From NCBI RefSeq assembly GCF_000025345.1, contig NC_013757.1, positions 1,178,001 through 1,242,000 on the forward strand: a DNA stretch of 64,000 bases. The letters run 5' to 3'. Shown one piece after another: positions 9,099 to 17,268 of the stretch. Origin of the DNA: Geodermatophilus obscurus DSM 43160 (GTDB lineage: Bacteria > Actinomycetota > Actinomycetes > Mycobacteriales > Geodermatophilaceae). Positions within the stretch are counted from its first letter, which is position 1. Every line of letters starts with the position of its first letter. The translations under genes and the position numbers were made by a program. Below the pieces are notes generated by a model. That model worked only from the letters and a program-made list of their open reading frames with translations. It was not told where the DNA came from and searched no databases.

Positions 9099-9689
9099 GT
9101 GTCCGACGCCGCCGACCCCGCCCCCGTGACCGAGGCGTGGGTCGCCCCGACCTGGGAGCAGGTCGTGCGCGACCACTCCGCCCGCGTGTACCGGCTGGCC
9201 TACCGCCTCTCGGGCAACCCGCAGGACGCCGAGGACCTGACCCAGGAGACCTTCGTCCGGGTCTTCCGCTCGCTCGCCGACTTCTCGCCCGGCACCTTCG
9301 AGGGCTGGCTGCACCGCATCACCACCAACCTCTTCCTCGACATGGTGCGTCGCCGGCAGCGGATCCGGTTCGACGCCCTGCCGGAGGACACCGAGCGCCT
9401 GCCCGGGACGGCGCCCAGCCCGGAGCAGGTGTACTCCGACACCCACCTCGACCCGCAGGTGCAGGCCGCGCTCGACGCGCTCTCCCCGGAGTTCCGCGTC
9501 GCCGTCGTCCTCTGCGACATCGAGGGACTGACCTACGAGGAGATCGCGGCGACCCTTGGCATCAAGCTCGGCACGGTGCGCAGCCGCATCCACCGCGGCC
9601 GCGTCCAGCTGCGCGAGGCGCTCGCGCACCTGGCCCCGCGCCGGCCGGCGACCACCCGGGACGCCGTCGCGGAGGGGAGCGTGGGGTGA
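9099..9689 (+). CDS. sigE: ECF sigma factor SigE
   Basis: A group IV sigma factor that recruits RNA polymerase to envelope-stress promoters. Region 2 shows [23 protein letters not shown] and [19 protein letters not shown]. Region 4 shows [24 protein letters not shown] and [11 protein letters not shown]. The following genes rseA, htrA and tatB reproduce the mycobacterial sigE locus. Two GTG starts are possible, 9018 and 9099, neither with a strong ribosome-binding site. The conserved part starts after 9130 in either case. The stop overlaps rseA in GTGA, so the two are translationally coupled. Confidence 0.92.
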   Translation: MSDAADPAPVTEAWVAPTWEQVVRDHSARVYRLAYRLSGNPQDAEDLTQETFVRVFRSLADFSPGTFEGWLHRITTNLFLDMVRRRQRIRFDALPEDTERLPGTAPSPEQVYSDTHLDPQVQAALDALSPEFRVAVVLCDIEGLTYEEIAATLGIKLGTVRSRIHRGRVQLREALAHLAPRRPATTRDAVAEGSVG

Positions 9690-10276
9690 ACATCCCGGAG
9701 AGCCACCTGGCCCAGGAGGCCATCGCCGCCCTCGTGGACGGCGAGCTGGCCGGTGGTCCCGCCGCCCGCGCGGCCCGCCACCTGACCGGCTGCGCCCAGT
9801 GCCGCATGGCGGTGCAGGCGCAGCGGGAGGCCAAGGAGGCGCTGCACGCCTCCGCGGACGTCGCCGTCCCCGGCGACCTGCTGTCCCGGCTGCGCGCCAT
9901 CCCGTTCACCGCCGACGTGCCGGGCCCCGGCAGCGGGCTGGGCGCGCTGAGCGCCGGCCCCGGCCAGCTCACCGTCAGCGGCAGCACCGGCTCGTGGGCG
10001 GTGCCGCTGGCCCCGACGCCGGCCGGCCACGAGCGGCCCGGCCACGCCCGCTGGCTGCGCCGCGGCTTCACCGGGGCGCTCGGCGTCCTGGGCGTGGGCG
10101 TGACCGCGCTGGCGCTGAACCTCCCGGCCGGCAGCTCCGACGGCGTCCGCCCGTCCCCGGAGCAGGTGGCCGGGGCCACGTTCGAGGAGCGCACCGAGAT
10201 CGTCCCGCCGGTCGTGCGCGCGACGACCGTCGGCACCGCCGTCCAGCCCTCGGTGAGCCCGGGCGGGACGCCCTGA
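9686..10276 (+). CDS. rseA: Anti-sigma factor RseA (zinc-binding)
   Basis: A 196-aa protein coupled to sigE by a 4-bp GTGA overlap. The N-terminal domain has the ZAS motif H-x3-C-x2-C in [13 protein letters not shown], which holds zinc and binds SigE. A hydrophobic segment near residues 128-146 ([15 protein letters not shown]) could anchor it to the membrane. In mycobacteria RseA releases SigE on oxidation or after phosphorylation and proteolysis; which applies here cannot be told. The C-terminal tail is short and low in complexity. Confidence 0.88.
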   Translation: MNIPESHLAQEAIAALVDGELAGGPAARAARHLTGCAQCRMAVQAQREAKEALHASADVAVPGDLLSRLRAIPFTADVPGPGSGLGALSAGPGQLTVSGSTGSWAVPLAPTPAGHERPGHARWLRRGFTGALGVLGVGVTALALNLPAGSSDGVRPSPEQVAGATFEERTEIVPPVVRATTVGTAVQPSVSPGGTP

Positions 10277-10308
10277 CCAGCCGCGCCGGCACCCCGTCGG
10301 GAGATCCG

Positions 10309-11880
10309 TTGGACCCCGAGCCGAAGACCCCGCACACCGCCGACGGCCGTCCCGACCAGGCGGCACAGCTGCCGGACGAGGCGTTCGCGCGCCCCCGGGA
10401 CGGCGTCGGCGGCTTCGACCCGCCCGCTCGTGCGCAGCCCGCCCCGCCCCGCCCGCCCGCGCCCAGCCCCGCCCAGCAGGCCGCCTTCGGGCGGCCCGCC
10501 ACGGTGCAGGACGGCTTCGCCGGCGAGCGCCCGGTCGTGCCACCCCGCCCGCTGCCGCCCCCGCCGCCGGAGGCCGTGCTGCGCGCCTTCGCCCCCGGGG
10601 CCGGCCAGCGCGGCCTGCAGGAGCCGCCCGGCGGCCGGCCCGGGCGCCGCCGCACCGCCACCGGGCCGTGGTGGAAGCCCGACGCCCGCTCCGACCCCTG
10701 GCGCGACCCGCACGCCCCGGCCGGCCTCACCGGTCCGGCGGTGTTCGAGGAGCCCGAGCAGCAGGCCGGCCCGGTCGTCGTCGACGGCCGGGGACGCCGT
10801 CGGCTGCGGCTGGCCGACGTGTCGATCCGGCTGTCGGTGCTCGCCCTGCTCGCCGTGCTGCTGACCGGCCTGGTGGGGGGTGCGTCCGGCTACTGGCTGA
10901 CCCGCACCGCCGACGAGTCGCCGCTGCTGGCACCGGGCACCCAGCTCAACGAGACCGACGAGGGGATCGCGCGGGAGCCGGGCTCGGTGTCCGACATCGC
11001 CTCGCGGGTGACCCCGGCGGTCGTCTCGGTCGAGGTCCGCATCGGCGAGGCCGGCGCCACCGGGTCCGGGGTCGTCATCGACGGCGCGAACGGCTACATC
11101 GTCACCAACAACCACGTCATCTCCGGCGCCGACGGCGTCGAGGGCGCCGAGATCCGCGCGGTCTTCTCCGACGGCAGCGGCTCGGCGGCCCGCATCGTCG
11201 GCCGCGACCCGGCCAGCGACCTCGCCGTCCTCAAGGTGGAGAAGCCCGGCCTGCTGACCGCCGCCCTCGGCAACTCCGGCGACGTCGTCGTCGGCGACCC
11301 GGTGGTCGCGATCGGCTCCCCGCTGGGCCTGGCCAGCACGGTCACCAGCGGCATCGTCAGCGCGCTCGAGCGGCCCGTCCGGCTGGCCGGCGAGGGCAGC
11401 GACACCAACGCGGTGATCAGCGCGGTGCAGACCGACGCCCCGATCAACCCCGGCAACTCCGGCGGCGCGCTGGTCAACGGCGCCGGCGAGGTCATCGGCA
11501 TCAACACCGCCATCGCGTCGCTGGGTGGCGGCAGCGTCGGCCTCGGCTTCGCCATCCCGGTCGACACCGTGCGCGACATCGCCGAGCAGCTCATCGGCAC
11601 CGGTCGCGCGGTGCACGCCGCGCTCGGGGTCAACGCCCGTTCGGTCACCGACGGCACCCGCGACGGCGCGCTCGTGGTCAACGTGGAGCCGGGCAGCGCC
11701 GCGGCCGAGGCCGGCATCCGCGAGCAGGACGTCGTCATCGCCGTCGACGGCGAGCCGGTCGGCAGCTCCGAGGAGCTGGTCGTGGCGGTGGACTCCCACG
11801 AGCCGGGGGAGACGATCAACCTGGAGCTGGTGCGGGACGGGTCGTCGACGACGGTCGAGGCCACGCTCGACGAGGCCTGA
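10309..11880 (+). CDS. htrA: HtrA/DegP-like serine protease with PDZ domain
   Basis: About 523 aa. A proline-rich, probably disordered cytoplasmic segment (residues 1-165) precedes one TM helix (about 174-197). A trypsin-like domain follows with the triad H269 (TNNHV), D304 (SDLAVL) and S384 (GNSGG), and a PDZ domain lies at about 425-515. It should degrade or refold misfolded envelope proteins. The TTG at 10309, with GGGAG a few bases upstream, lies 32 bp after rseA and gives a length close to the 528-aa Rv1223. It probably belongs to the SigE operon. Confidence 0.92.
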   Translation: MDPEPKTPHTADGRPDQAAQLPDEAFARPRDGVGGFDPPARAQPAPPRPPAPSPAQQAAFGRPATVQDGFAGERPVVPPRPLPPPPPEAVLRAFAPGAGQRGLQEPPGGRPGRRRTATGPWWKPDARSDPWRDPHAPAGLTGPAVFEEPEQQAGPVVVDGRGRRRLRLADVSIRLSVLALLAVLLTGLVGGASGYWLTRTADESPLLAPGTQLNETDEGIAREPGSVSDIASRVTPAVVSVEVRIGEAGATGSGVVIDGANGYIVTNNHVISGADGVEGAEIRAVFSDGSGSAARIVGRDPASDLAVLKVEKPGLLTAALGNSGDVVVGDPVVAIGSPLGLASTVTSGIVSALERPVRLAGEGSDTNAVISAVQTDAPINPGNSGGALVNGAGEVIGINTAIASLGGGSVGLGFAIPVDTVRDIAEQLIGTGRAVHAALGVNARSVTDGTRDGALVVNVEPGSAAAEAGIREQDVVIAVDGEPVGSSEELVVAVDSHEPGETINLELVRDGSSTTVEATLDEA

Positions 11881-11984
11881 GGAGAGGGACCCCCCCTCAT
11901 CGGGGCACTGACCGTGGCGGGCGCGCTGCCTACGCTGGACACGCGCGACGGCCGGACCGGGCGCACGAGGAGAGGAGCTGGCGC

Positions 11985-12347
11985 GTGTTCGACTCGATCG
12001 GCTGGGGCGAGATCATCGTCCTCGCGCTCGCCGCGCTGTTCATCTTCGGGCCCGACCGGCTGCCCGACCTCGCCAAGGACGCCGCCGCCGGGCTGAAGAA
12101 GGTGCGGACGGCGATCACCGGGGTCCGGGCCCAGGTCGACGAGTCGCTGGGCGACGACCTCGCCAAGCTGCGCGACCTCGACCTGCGGCAGTACCACCCG
12201 CGGACCTTCATCAAAAACCAGCTGCTCGCCGACGACGACGCGCCGCGGCCGGCCGCCGGGGCCACGGCCGCGACCACGGTGGCGGCCGCCGCCGCGCGCA
12301 CGCGGGACCACTCCGCCCCGCCCCCGTTCGACCCCGACGCGACGTAG
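11985..12347 (+). CDS. tatB: Sec-independent translocase subunit TatB
   Basis: A 120-aa protein starting at GTG 11985 with AGAGGAG upstream. It has the N-terminal TM helix of TatB (IGWGEIIVLALAALFIFGPD) with the glutamate and the FGPxRLP hinge, followed by an amphipathic helix (LPDLAKDAAAGLKKVRTAI) and a disordered tail rich in Ala and Pro. It works with TatC in exporting folded twin-arginine proteins. Its place after sigE-rseA-htrA matches Rv1224. Confidence 0.92.
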   Translation: MFDSIGWGEIIVLALAALFIFGPDRLPDLAKDAAAGLKKVRTAITGVRAQVDESLGDDLAKLRDLDLRQYHPRTFIKNQLLADDDAPRPAAGATAATTVAAAAARTRDHSAPPPFDPDAT

Positions 12348-12430
12348 TTCCTGCCTCTCGCGGTCCAGCAGTCGCTCCCGCGGCGCTGCACCGCCGCAGG
12401 AGCGCGGGGGACACCGCAGGAGACAGCGGA

Positions 12431-12462
12431 GAGGCCGGCCCCCGAGAACGGGGACCGGCCTC
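12431..12462. terminator. Bidirectional hairpin between tatB and mrp
   Basis: GAGGCCGG at 12431 pairs with CCGGCCTC ending at 12462, with further CCCCG/CGGGG pairing inside and an AGAA loop. It lies between convergent genes. There is no U-tract, as is common in high-GC actinobacteria. Confidence 0.7.
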
Positions 12463-12475
12463 TTCCCGGGTCAGC

Positions 12476-13627
12476 TCAGTGGCGGACCGGGGTGAGCCCC
12501 AGCGACATGCCCGACAGGCCGCGCTGGCGGGTGGCCAGGCCGTCGGCGATCCTGGCCAGCGCCTGCGCCGCGGAGGACGCGGGGTCGGCCAGCACCACCG
12601 GTGCACCGGCGTCCCCGGCCTCGCGGACCCGGGTGTCCAGCGGGATCTGGCCCAGCAGCGGCACCCGGGCACCGAGGGTGCGGGTGAGCGCGTCGGAGAC
12701 CGCCTCGCCGCCGCCGGAGCCGAAGACCTCCATGCGGCCGCCGTCGGGCAGGTCCAGCCAGGACATGTTCTCGATGACGCCGACCACCTGCTGGTGGGTC
12801 TGCGTGGCGATCGCGCCGGCCCGCTCGGCGACCTCGGCGGCGGCCAGCTGCGGCGTCGTCACCACGAGGATCTCGGCGTTGGGCAGCAGCTGGGCGATGG
12901 AGATCGCCACGTCGCCGGTACCGGGCGGCAGGTCGAGCAGCAGGACGTCGAGGTCGCCCCACCACACGTCGGCGAGGAACTGCTGCAGCGCGCGGTGCAG
13001 CATCGGCCCGCGCCACACCACGGGGGTGTTGCCCGGGGTGAACATGCCGATCGAGATGACCTTCACGCCGTAGGCCTGCGGCGGCATGATCATGTTGTCG
13101 ACCTGGGTCGGCTTGTCGTCGACGCCGAGCATCCGCGGCACCGAGTGGCCGTAGATGTCGGCGTCCACGACGCCCACCGACAGGCCCTTCTTCGCCAGCG
13201 CGGCGGCCAGGTTCACCGTGACCGACGACTTGCCGACGCCGCCCTTGCCCGAGGCGACGGCGTACACGCGGGTCAGCGAGCCGGGCTGGGCGAACGGGAT
13301 GACCGGCTCCGGGGCGTCGGTGCCGCGCACCGTCTTGCGCAGCTCGGCGCGCTGCTCGTCGTTCATCACGTCCAGGCCGACCTGCACCGAGGTGACACCG
13401 GGGACGGCGGACACGGCCTGGGTGACCCGGTTGGTGATCGTCTCGCGCATCGGGCAGCCGGAGACGGTGAGGTAGACCTCGACGCGGACGGTGCCGTCGT
13501 CGGCGATCTGGACGTCCTTGACCATGCCGAGCTCGGGGAGCGGGCGGTTGATCTCCGGGTCCTGGACGGTGGCCAGTGCGGCGTTGACGGCGTCGAGCGC
13601 CGGCGCGCCGGTCAGCGGGGCGGACAT
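12476..13627 (-). CDS. mrp: Mrp/NBP35-family Fe-S cluster carrier ATPase
   Basis: A 383-aa protein. The N-terminal MIP18/DUF59 domain (residues 10-85) has the CPM motif in VSGCPMRETI. The P-loop ATPase has the deviant Walker A GKGGVGKSS (about residue 120) and the DLPPGTGD motif. It assembles or carries Fe-S clusters. It corresponds to Rv1229c in the conserved block, on the strand opposite tatB. Interestingly, the usual C-terminal CxxC of bacterial ApbC/Mrp is not evident, so cluster binding may be atypical. Confidence 0.92.
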   Translation of the reverse strand: MSAPLTGAPALDAVNAALATVQDPEINRPLPELGMVKDVQIADDGTVRVEVYLTVSGCPMRETITNRVTQAVSAVPGVTSVQVGLDVMNDEQRAELRKTVRGTDAPEPVIPFAQPGSLTRVYAVASGKGGVGKSSVTVNLAAALAKKGLSVGVVDADIYGHSVPRMLGVDDKPTQVDNMIMPPQAYGVKVISIGMFTPGNTPVVWRGPMLHRALQQFLADVWWGDLDVLLLDLPPGTGDVAISIAQLLPNAEILVVTTPQLAAAEVAERAGAIATQTHQQVVGVIENMSWLDLPDGGRMEVFGSGGGEAVSDALTRTLGARVPLLGQIPLDTRVREAGDAGAPVVLADPASSAAQALARIADGLATRQRGLSGMSLGLTPVRH

Positions 13628-13772
13628 CTGTGCGTCTGTCTCCTTCGACGGGGGACCCGGTCCGGTCCGCCGAGGAGCGGCGGTGACCTGCGTTCACGGG
13701 CCTGCTGCCACTGTACGGCCGTCGCGCGGGTCGGCCGTCGCGCGGAGGGTGATCTACTGCTCAGCCGGGCGG

Positions 13773-13859
13773 TCAGCCCACCGGTACCGGCGTGCACGGG
13801 CCGCCGCACACGGCGTTGCGGGTGACCTCGGCGCGGTGGAGCTGCGCGTCGGCCTGCAC
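13773..13859 (-). CDS. Putative 28-aa cysteine-pair small protein
   Basis: A short reading frame starting at GTG 13859 with GGAG nine bases upstream. It encodes 28 residues and ends in CGGPCTPVPVG. The two cysteines in a CGGPC arrangement suggest a metal or redox site. It lies in the roughly 300-bp mrp-azlC spacer, on the mrp strand, about 145 bp upstream of mrp. Short length makes coding status uncertain; conservation in relatives would decide. Nothing else was recognised in this spacer. Confidence 0.3.
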   Translation of the reverse strand: MQADAQLHRAEVTRNAVCGGPCTPVPVG

Positions 13860-13930
13860 CGTCAGCCGCTCCGGTGCACCTCCTCGGAGGGGTGCGGGGC
13901 CGGCACGGCTGCCTGGCTAGCCTCGCTGCC

Positions 13931-14701
13931 GTGTCCGCTGCCCGCACCGCCACCCTCCGCGACGCCGTCGGGCTGGGCCTGGCGGTGGGCCTCTACGGGG
14001 TGGCCTTCGGCGCCGCCGCGGACGCCGCCGGCCTCGACGTCTGGCAGGCGCTGGTGCTCTCCGCGCTGATGTTCACCGGCGCTTCCCAGTTCGCCCTGGT
14101 CGGGGTCCTGGGCGCCGGAGGGAGCGGGCTCGCCGCCATCGGCAGCGCCCTGCTGCTGGGCACCCGCAACACCGTCTACGGGGTGCGGCTGGCCCCGCTG
14201 CTCGCCCCCCGCGGCGTGCTCCGCCGGGTCGGCGCCGCGCACTGGGTGATCGACGAGACCACCGCGATGGCCGTCGCCGCCCCGGACCGCGAGCTGGGAC
14301 GGCTGGCGTTCTGGGCCACCGGGGCGACCATCTACGTCGGCTGGAACCTGACCACGGTGCTCGGCGCACTCGGCGCCTCCGGACTCGGGGGCACGGCCCA
14401 GGCCGCGCTGGACGCCGTCGTCCCGGCCGCGTTCCTCGCGCTGCTGTGGCCCCGGCTGCAGCGCACGTTCCCGGAGGCGGCGGTGCAGCGACGGGTCGCC
14501 GTCGGCGGGGCGGTCGTCGCGCTCCTGCTCACCTCGGTGGTGCCGGCCGGTGTGCAGGTGGTGGCGGCCGTCGTCGCCGTGGCGCTGGCGGGCCGGCCGC
14601 GTCGCGAGGAGGTGGTCCAGGCGGGCGAGCTCGGGAGCCCGCCCGAGGACGGCGCAGCCCCGCGGACGCGGCCGACGAGCGCCGGCGAGGAGGACTCGTG
14701 A
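13931..14701 (+). CDS. azlC: AzlC-family branched-chain amino acid exporter, large subunit
   Basis: A 256-aa multi-spanning membrane protein with AzlC signatures: GVAFGAAADAAGLDVWQAL, SALMFTGASQFALVGVL, GTRNTVYGVRLAPLL and HWVIDETTAM. AzlC and AzlD together export branched-chain amino acids or analogues. The GTG at 13931 starts just before the first conserved segment. The gene is coupled to azlD by a GTGA overlap. The tail (about 35 aa) is hydrophilic. Confidence 0.9.
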   Translation: MSAARTATLRDAVGLGLAVGLYGVAFGAAADAAGLDVWQALVLSALMFTGASQFALVGVLGAGGSGLAAIGSALLLGTRNTVYGVRLAPLLAPRGVLRRVGAAHWVIDETTAMAVAAPDRELGRLAFWATGATIYVGWNLTTVLGALGASGLGGTAQAALDAVVPAAFLALLWPRLQRTFPEAAVQRRVAVGGAVVALLLTSVVPAGVQVVAAVVAVALAGRPRREEVVQAGELGSPPEDGAAPRTRPTSAGEEDS

Positions 14702-15015
14702 GCGGCGGGTCGCTGTGGACGGTCGTCCTGGTCGCGGCCGTGGGCTGTTACCTGCTGAAGCTGGCCGGCCTGTCCGTGCCGGCGGCCTGGGTCGAGCACC
14801 CGTGGGTCACCCGCGTCGTGGAGTTCGTCCCGGCGGCGCTGCTGGCCGCGCTGGTCGCCGTCCAGGCGGCGACCTCCGGTCCGGACCTGGTGGTCGACGG
14901 GCGGCTGGCCGGGCTGGCGGTCGCCGCGCTCGCGCTGGCGCTGCGGGCGCCGTTCATCGTCGTCCTGGTGCTGGCCGGGGCGACCGGGGCGCTGGTGCAC
15001 GTCCTCGCCGGCTGA
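14698..15015 (+). CDS. azlD: AzlD-family transporter subunit
   Basis: A 105-aa membrane protein with about four hydrophobic segments. It begins at SLWTVVLVAAVGCYLLKLAG and has the family's FVPAALLAALVA segment. It overlaps azlC by 4 bp and forms the small subunit of the AzlCD exporter. Confidence 0.88.
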   Translation: MSGGSLWTVVLVAAVGCYLLKLAGLSVPAAWVEHPWVTRVVEFVPAALLAALVAVQAATSGPDLVVDGRLAGLAVAALALALRAPFIVVLVLAGATGALVHVLAG

Positions 15016-15065
15016 CCCGGCGCGGCAGGCGGCCGGGTCGGCGGGTGCCGCGCAGGAGGGGCGGC

Positions 15066-15435
15066 GTGCAGCCGACCCGTGACCGCGTGTCCGCCCCGGT
15101 CCTGCCGGCCTGCGTGGCGCTCGGCCCGGTCGCCGGGGCGCTCGCCAAGGCCGCCGACGAGTCCGGCCTGCGCTGGGCCGCCGACCTCGCCAGCCACCCG
15201 GCGGCCTGGGTGCTCGCCGTCGCGCTGCTCGGTGGGGCGGCTCCGACCGTGCGCGCCGCAGCGACCCGCTCGGCGGCGTTCTCCGCGGCGTACCACGCGT
15301 GAGCGGCGCTGGTCCTCGGCTTCGGCTGGAGCCGGCTGCAACGGCCGCACCCGGCTGTGGGCGCTGGTGCTGCTGGCACCCGCGACCTGGCTGGCCGGCC
15401 GGGGCCTCGACGTCCTGGCCGCACTGCTCGGCTGA
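15066..15435 (+). pseudogene. Decayed small membrane protein gene
   Basis: The open frame 15066-15302 encodes 78 residues with hydrophobic segments (LPACVALGPVAGALAKAADE, HPAAWVLAVALLGGA) and ends AFSAAYHA. After the stop the same frame continues with AALVLGFGWSRLQ. Membrane-like sequence resumes in a second frame (LWALVLLAPATWLAGRGLDVL) and ends at 15435. One stop and one frameshift would need repair to restore a single protein. The parent family is not identified with confidence; DUF6518-like proteins have similar segments. Confidence 0.45.
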
Positions 15436-15439
15436 GCCC

Positions 15440-16054
15440 TCAGCAGTCGCCGGGGAACCGGCGGCGGGAGGCGTCCTCCTGGGCCAGCCGGCGCAGCGCC
15501 AGCAGCACCGGCTCGAGCAGCACGGTGTTGACCACCACGAAGCGGACGGCCTCGGCCACGGAGCCGGTCGGCACGTCGGCGACGTCCTGCTCACCGATCC
15601 GGCCGGCGGCCTCGGCGTAGCGGTCCAGCAGCTCGTCGGTCGGGGCCGCGCCGGCGGCGCGCAGAGCCTCGAGGGCGGCGGCCAGCGCGACGAGGGCGGG
15701 GGAGTCCTCGGCCACCCGCCACCCTCGGCGCCGCAGGACGGCGCGGGCCTGCTCGAGGTCGGCCGTCCCCTCGGGCCCTACCCCGGGCAGCGCCCGGTGG
15801 GCGGCGCCCAGGGCCGCGTGCACCGAGGTGTCCGGGGTGTCGACGGCGGCCAGCACGGCGCGCGCCCGCGCCACGGAGAGGCCGCCGGGGCCGAGCAGGG
15901 CGCGCACCAGCCGCAGCCGCTCCAGGTGCTCCTCGCCGTACCGCGCCCGGGTCGCACCGGTCAGCTCGCCCGCCGGCACGAGCCCCTCCCGCAGGTAGTA
16001 CTTCACCGTCGCCACCGGGACGCCGGCCCGGCGGGCCAGCTCGGAGATCTGCAC
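15440..16054 (-). CDS. MerR-family transcriptional regulator
   Basis: A 204-aa regulator. The winged-helix N-terminus reads MQISELARRAGVPVATVKYY, with the usual LREGLVPAG and YGEEHLERLRLVRAL helices. The C-terminal half (about 120 aa) is a helical effector domain without a cysteine metal-binding pattern, so the ligand is more likely organic than a metal. It is divergent from the DUF4188 gene, with a perfect dyad in the 72-bp spacer, and very probably controls that gene and itself. Confidence 0.88.
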   Translation of the reverse strand: MQISELARRAGVPVATVKYYLREGLVPAGELTGATRARYGEEHLERLRLVRALLGPGGLSVARARAVLAAVDTPDTSVHAALGAAHRALPGVGPEGTADLEQARAVLRRRGWRVAEDSPALVALAAALEALRAAGAAPTDELLDRYAEAAGRIGEQDVADVPTGSVAEAVRFVVVNTVLLEPVLLALRRLAQEDASRRRFPGDC

Positions 16055-16069
16055 GCGCTCCCCTCGACA

Positions 16070-16113
16070 TTGGATAGTGACACTCTCTAGTGTTGGGTAC
16101 TCGCACTATCCAA
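16070..16113. promoter_or_regulatory. Dyad operator in the MerR-DUF4188 spacer
   Basis: TTGGATAGTG at 16070-16079 and CACTATCCAA at 16104-16113 form a perfect 10-bp inverted repeat. Inside it is a second dyad, CACT-CTCT-AGTG, at 16081-16092. The AT-rich character stands out from the surrounding GC-rich sequence and fits a MerR operator overlapping divergent promoters. Confidence 0.75.
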
Positions 16114-16126
16114 CCAGGAGGACGGC

Positions 16127-16597
16127 ATGGCACGCATCGCCCGGGGCCGCTGGACCCACACGCACGAGGGGGACCTCACCGTTTTCCTGATCGGCATGCG
16201 CATCAACCGGCCGTGGCGGCTGGACGCCTGGTTGCCGGTGTTCCTCGCCATGCCGCGGATGCTCCGGGAGCTCGCGGCCGACCCCGCGTCGGGCTTCCTG
16301 GGGCACCGGCTGGCGATGGGACCGGACGGTCCCCTGGTGGTGCAGTACTGGCGCCGCCCCGAGGACCTCTACCGCTACGCCACCGACACCGGTGCCGGAC
16401 ACCGGCCCGCGTGGACCGCGTTCAACCGGCGGGCCCGCCGGATCCCGGGTGCGGTCGGCATCTGGCACGAGACCTACGAGGTCGCGCGGGCGGAGAGCGT
16501 CTACGTCGACCTGCCCACCCAGGGGCTGGCCGCCGCCACCACGCCCCGCCCGGTGACCGGACGGCTGGACCGCGCCGCGGCCCGCCTCGCCGGCTGA
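16127..16597 (+). CDS. DUF4188 domain protein
   Basis: A 156-aa protein whose body matches the DUF4188 pattern (FLIGMRINRPWRLDAWLPVF, GHRLAMGPDGPLVVQYWRR, WHETYEV). Proteins of this kind have a dimeric alpha/beta-barrel-like fold similar to small monooxygenases; no activity is established for this one. It starts at ATG 16127 with AGGAGG just upstream and is probably regulated by the divergent MerR protein through the dyad at 16070-16113. Confidence 0.85.
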   Translation: MARIARGRWTHTHEGDLTVFLIGMRINRPWRLDAWLPVFLAMPRMLRELAADPASGFLGHRLAMGPDGPLVVQYWRRPEDLYRYATDTGAGHRPAWTAFNRRARRIPGAVGIWHETYEVARAESVYVDLPTQGLAAATTPRPVTGRLDRAAARLAG

Positions 16598-16620
16598 GGG
16601 AGGACCCCTCCCAGGCCACC

Positions 16621-16746
16621 GCGCCGAGCTGCGAGAGGGCGGCCCCTCTGCAGGACCCAGCCGCTAGCCCCGTCCCGGGTCCCGCCCCGAGCCTGCCAGA
16701 GGTGGGGAGGACGGGGTCCTTCCACGGTGGGGGCAGAGGGGTCCTC
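16621..16746. repeat. Composite GC-rich intergenic repeat, copy 5
   Basis: The most complete copy: CCTCTGCAGGACC module, GCCCCGTCCCGGGTCCCGCC arm, GAGCCTGCCAGAGGTGGGG core, GGACGGGGTCC arm and an ACGGTGGGGGCAGAGGGGTCC module. It lies between convergent genes and ends at the DUF1003 stop. Confidence 0.75.
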
Positions 16747-17268
16747 TCACTCGCGGGCGGCGGCCTCCCGCTTCTTCCGCGCCTTCCGCTCCCGCCGCTC
16801 GGCGTCCTCGGGGGTCTCCTCGGTCAGCCGGTTGAGCTCGCCGCGGATGAAGTCGCGGGTCGCGAGCTCGCCGATGGCGACCCGCAGCGCGGCCAGCTCG
16901 CGGGCCAGGTACTCGGTGTCCGCGCGGGTCTGGGCCGCCCGCGCCCGGTCCTCCTCGGCCTGCACCCGGTCGCGGTCGGCCTGCCGGTTCTGGGCCAGCA
17001 GGATGAGCGGCGCGGCGTAGGCGGCCTGGGTGGAGAAGGCCAGGTTGAGCAGGATGAACGGGTAGGGGTCCCACTGCAGCCGGACGGCGAAGACGTTGAG
17101 CGCGATCCAGACGATGACGATCACCGTCTGGACGGTGAGGAAGCGGCCGGTGCCGAGGAACCGGGCGATCGCCTCGGCGAAGCGGCCGACGGCGTCGGGG
17201 TCCAGCCGCAGGACGTTGCCGAAGCCGCGGGCACCGCGGGGGACGTCGAGCCGGCGGCTCTCAGCCAC
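16747..17268 (-). CDS. DUF1003 membrane protein
   Basis: A 173-aa protein with the DUF1003 core: a TM segment (FLTVQTVIVIVWIALNVF), the PYPFILLNLAFSTQAAYAAP signature and a second TM region. A long charged, probably coiled-coil C-terminus follows. It overlaps the upstream CBS/MgtE-like gene by 8 bp. The pair corresponds to Rv1231c-Rv1232c, which suggests linked roles at the membrane, possibly related to divalent cations. No activity is known. Confidence 0.85.
   Translation of the reverse strand: MAESRRLDVPRGARGFGNVLRLDPDAVGRFAEAIARFLGTGRFLTVQTVIVIVWIALNVFAVRLQWDPYPFILLNLAFSTQAAYAAPLILLAQNRQADRDRVQAEEDRARAAQTRADTEYLARELAALRVAIGELATRDFIRGELNRLTEETPEDAERRERKARKKREAAARE

Noticed and set aside
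9562-11799. 745-codon minus-strand frame opposite rseA-htrA
   Set aside because: It is the antisense shadow of htrA; the + strand has the protease triad, PDZ domain and syntenic neighbours.
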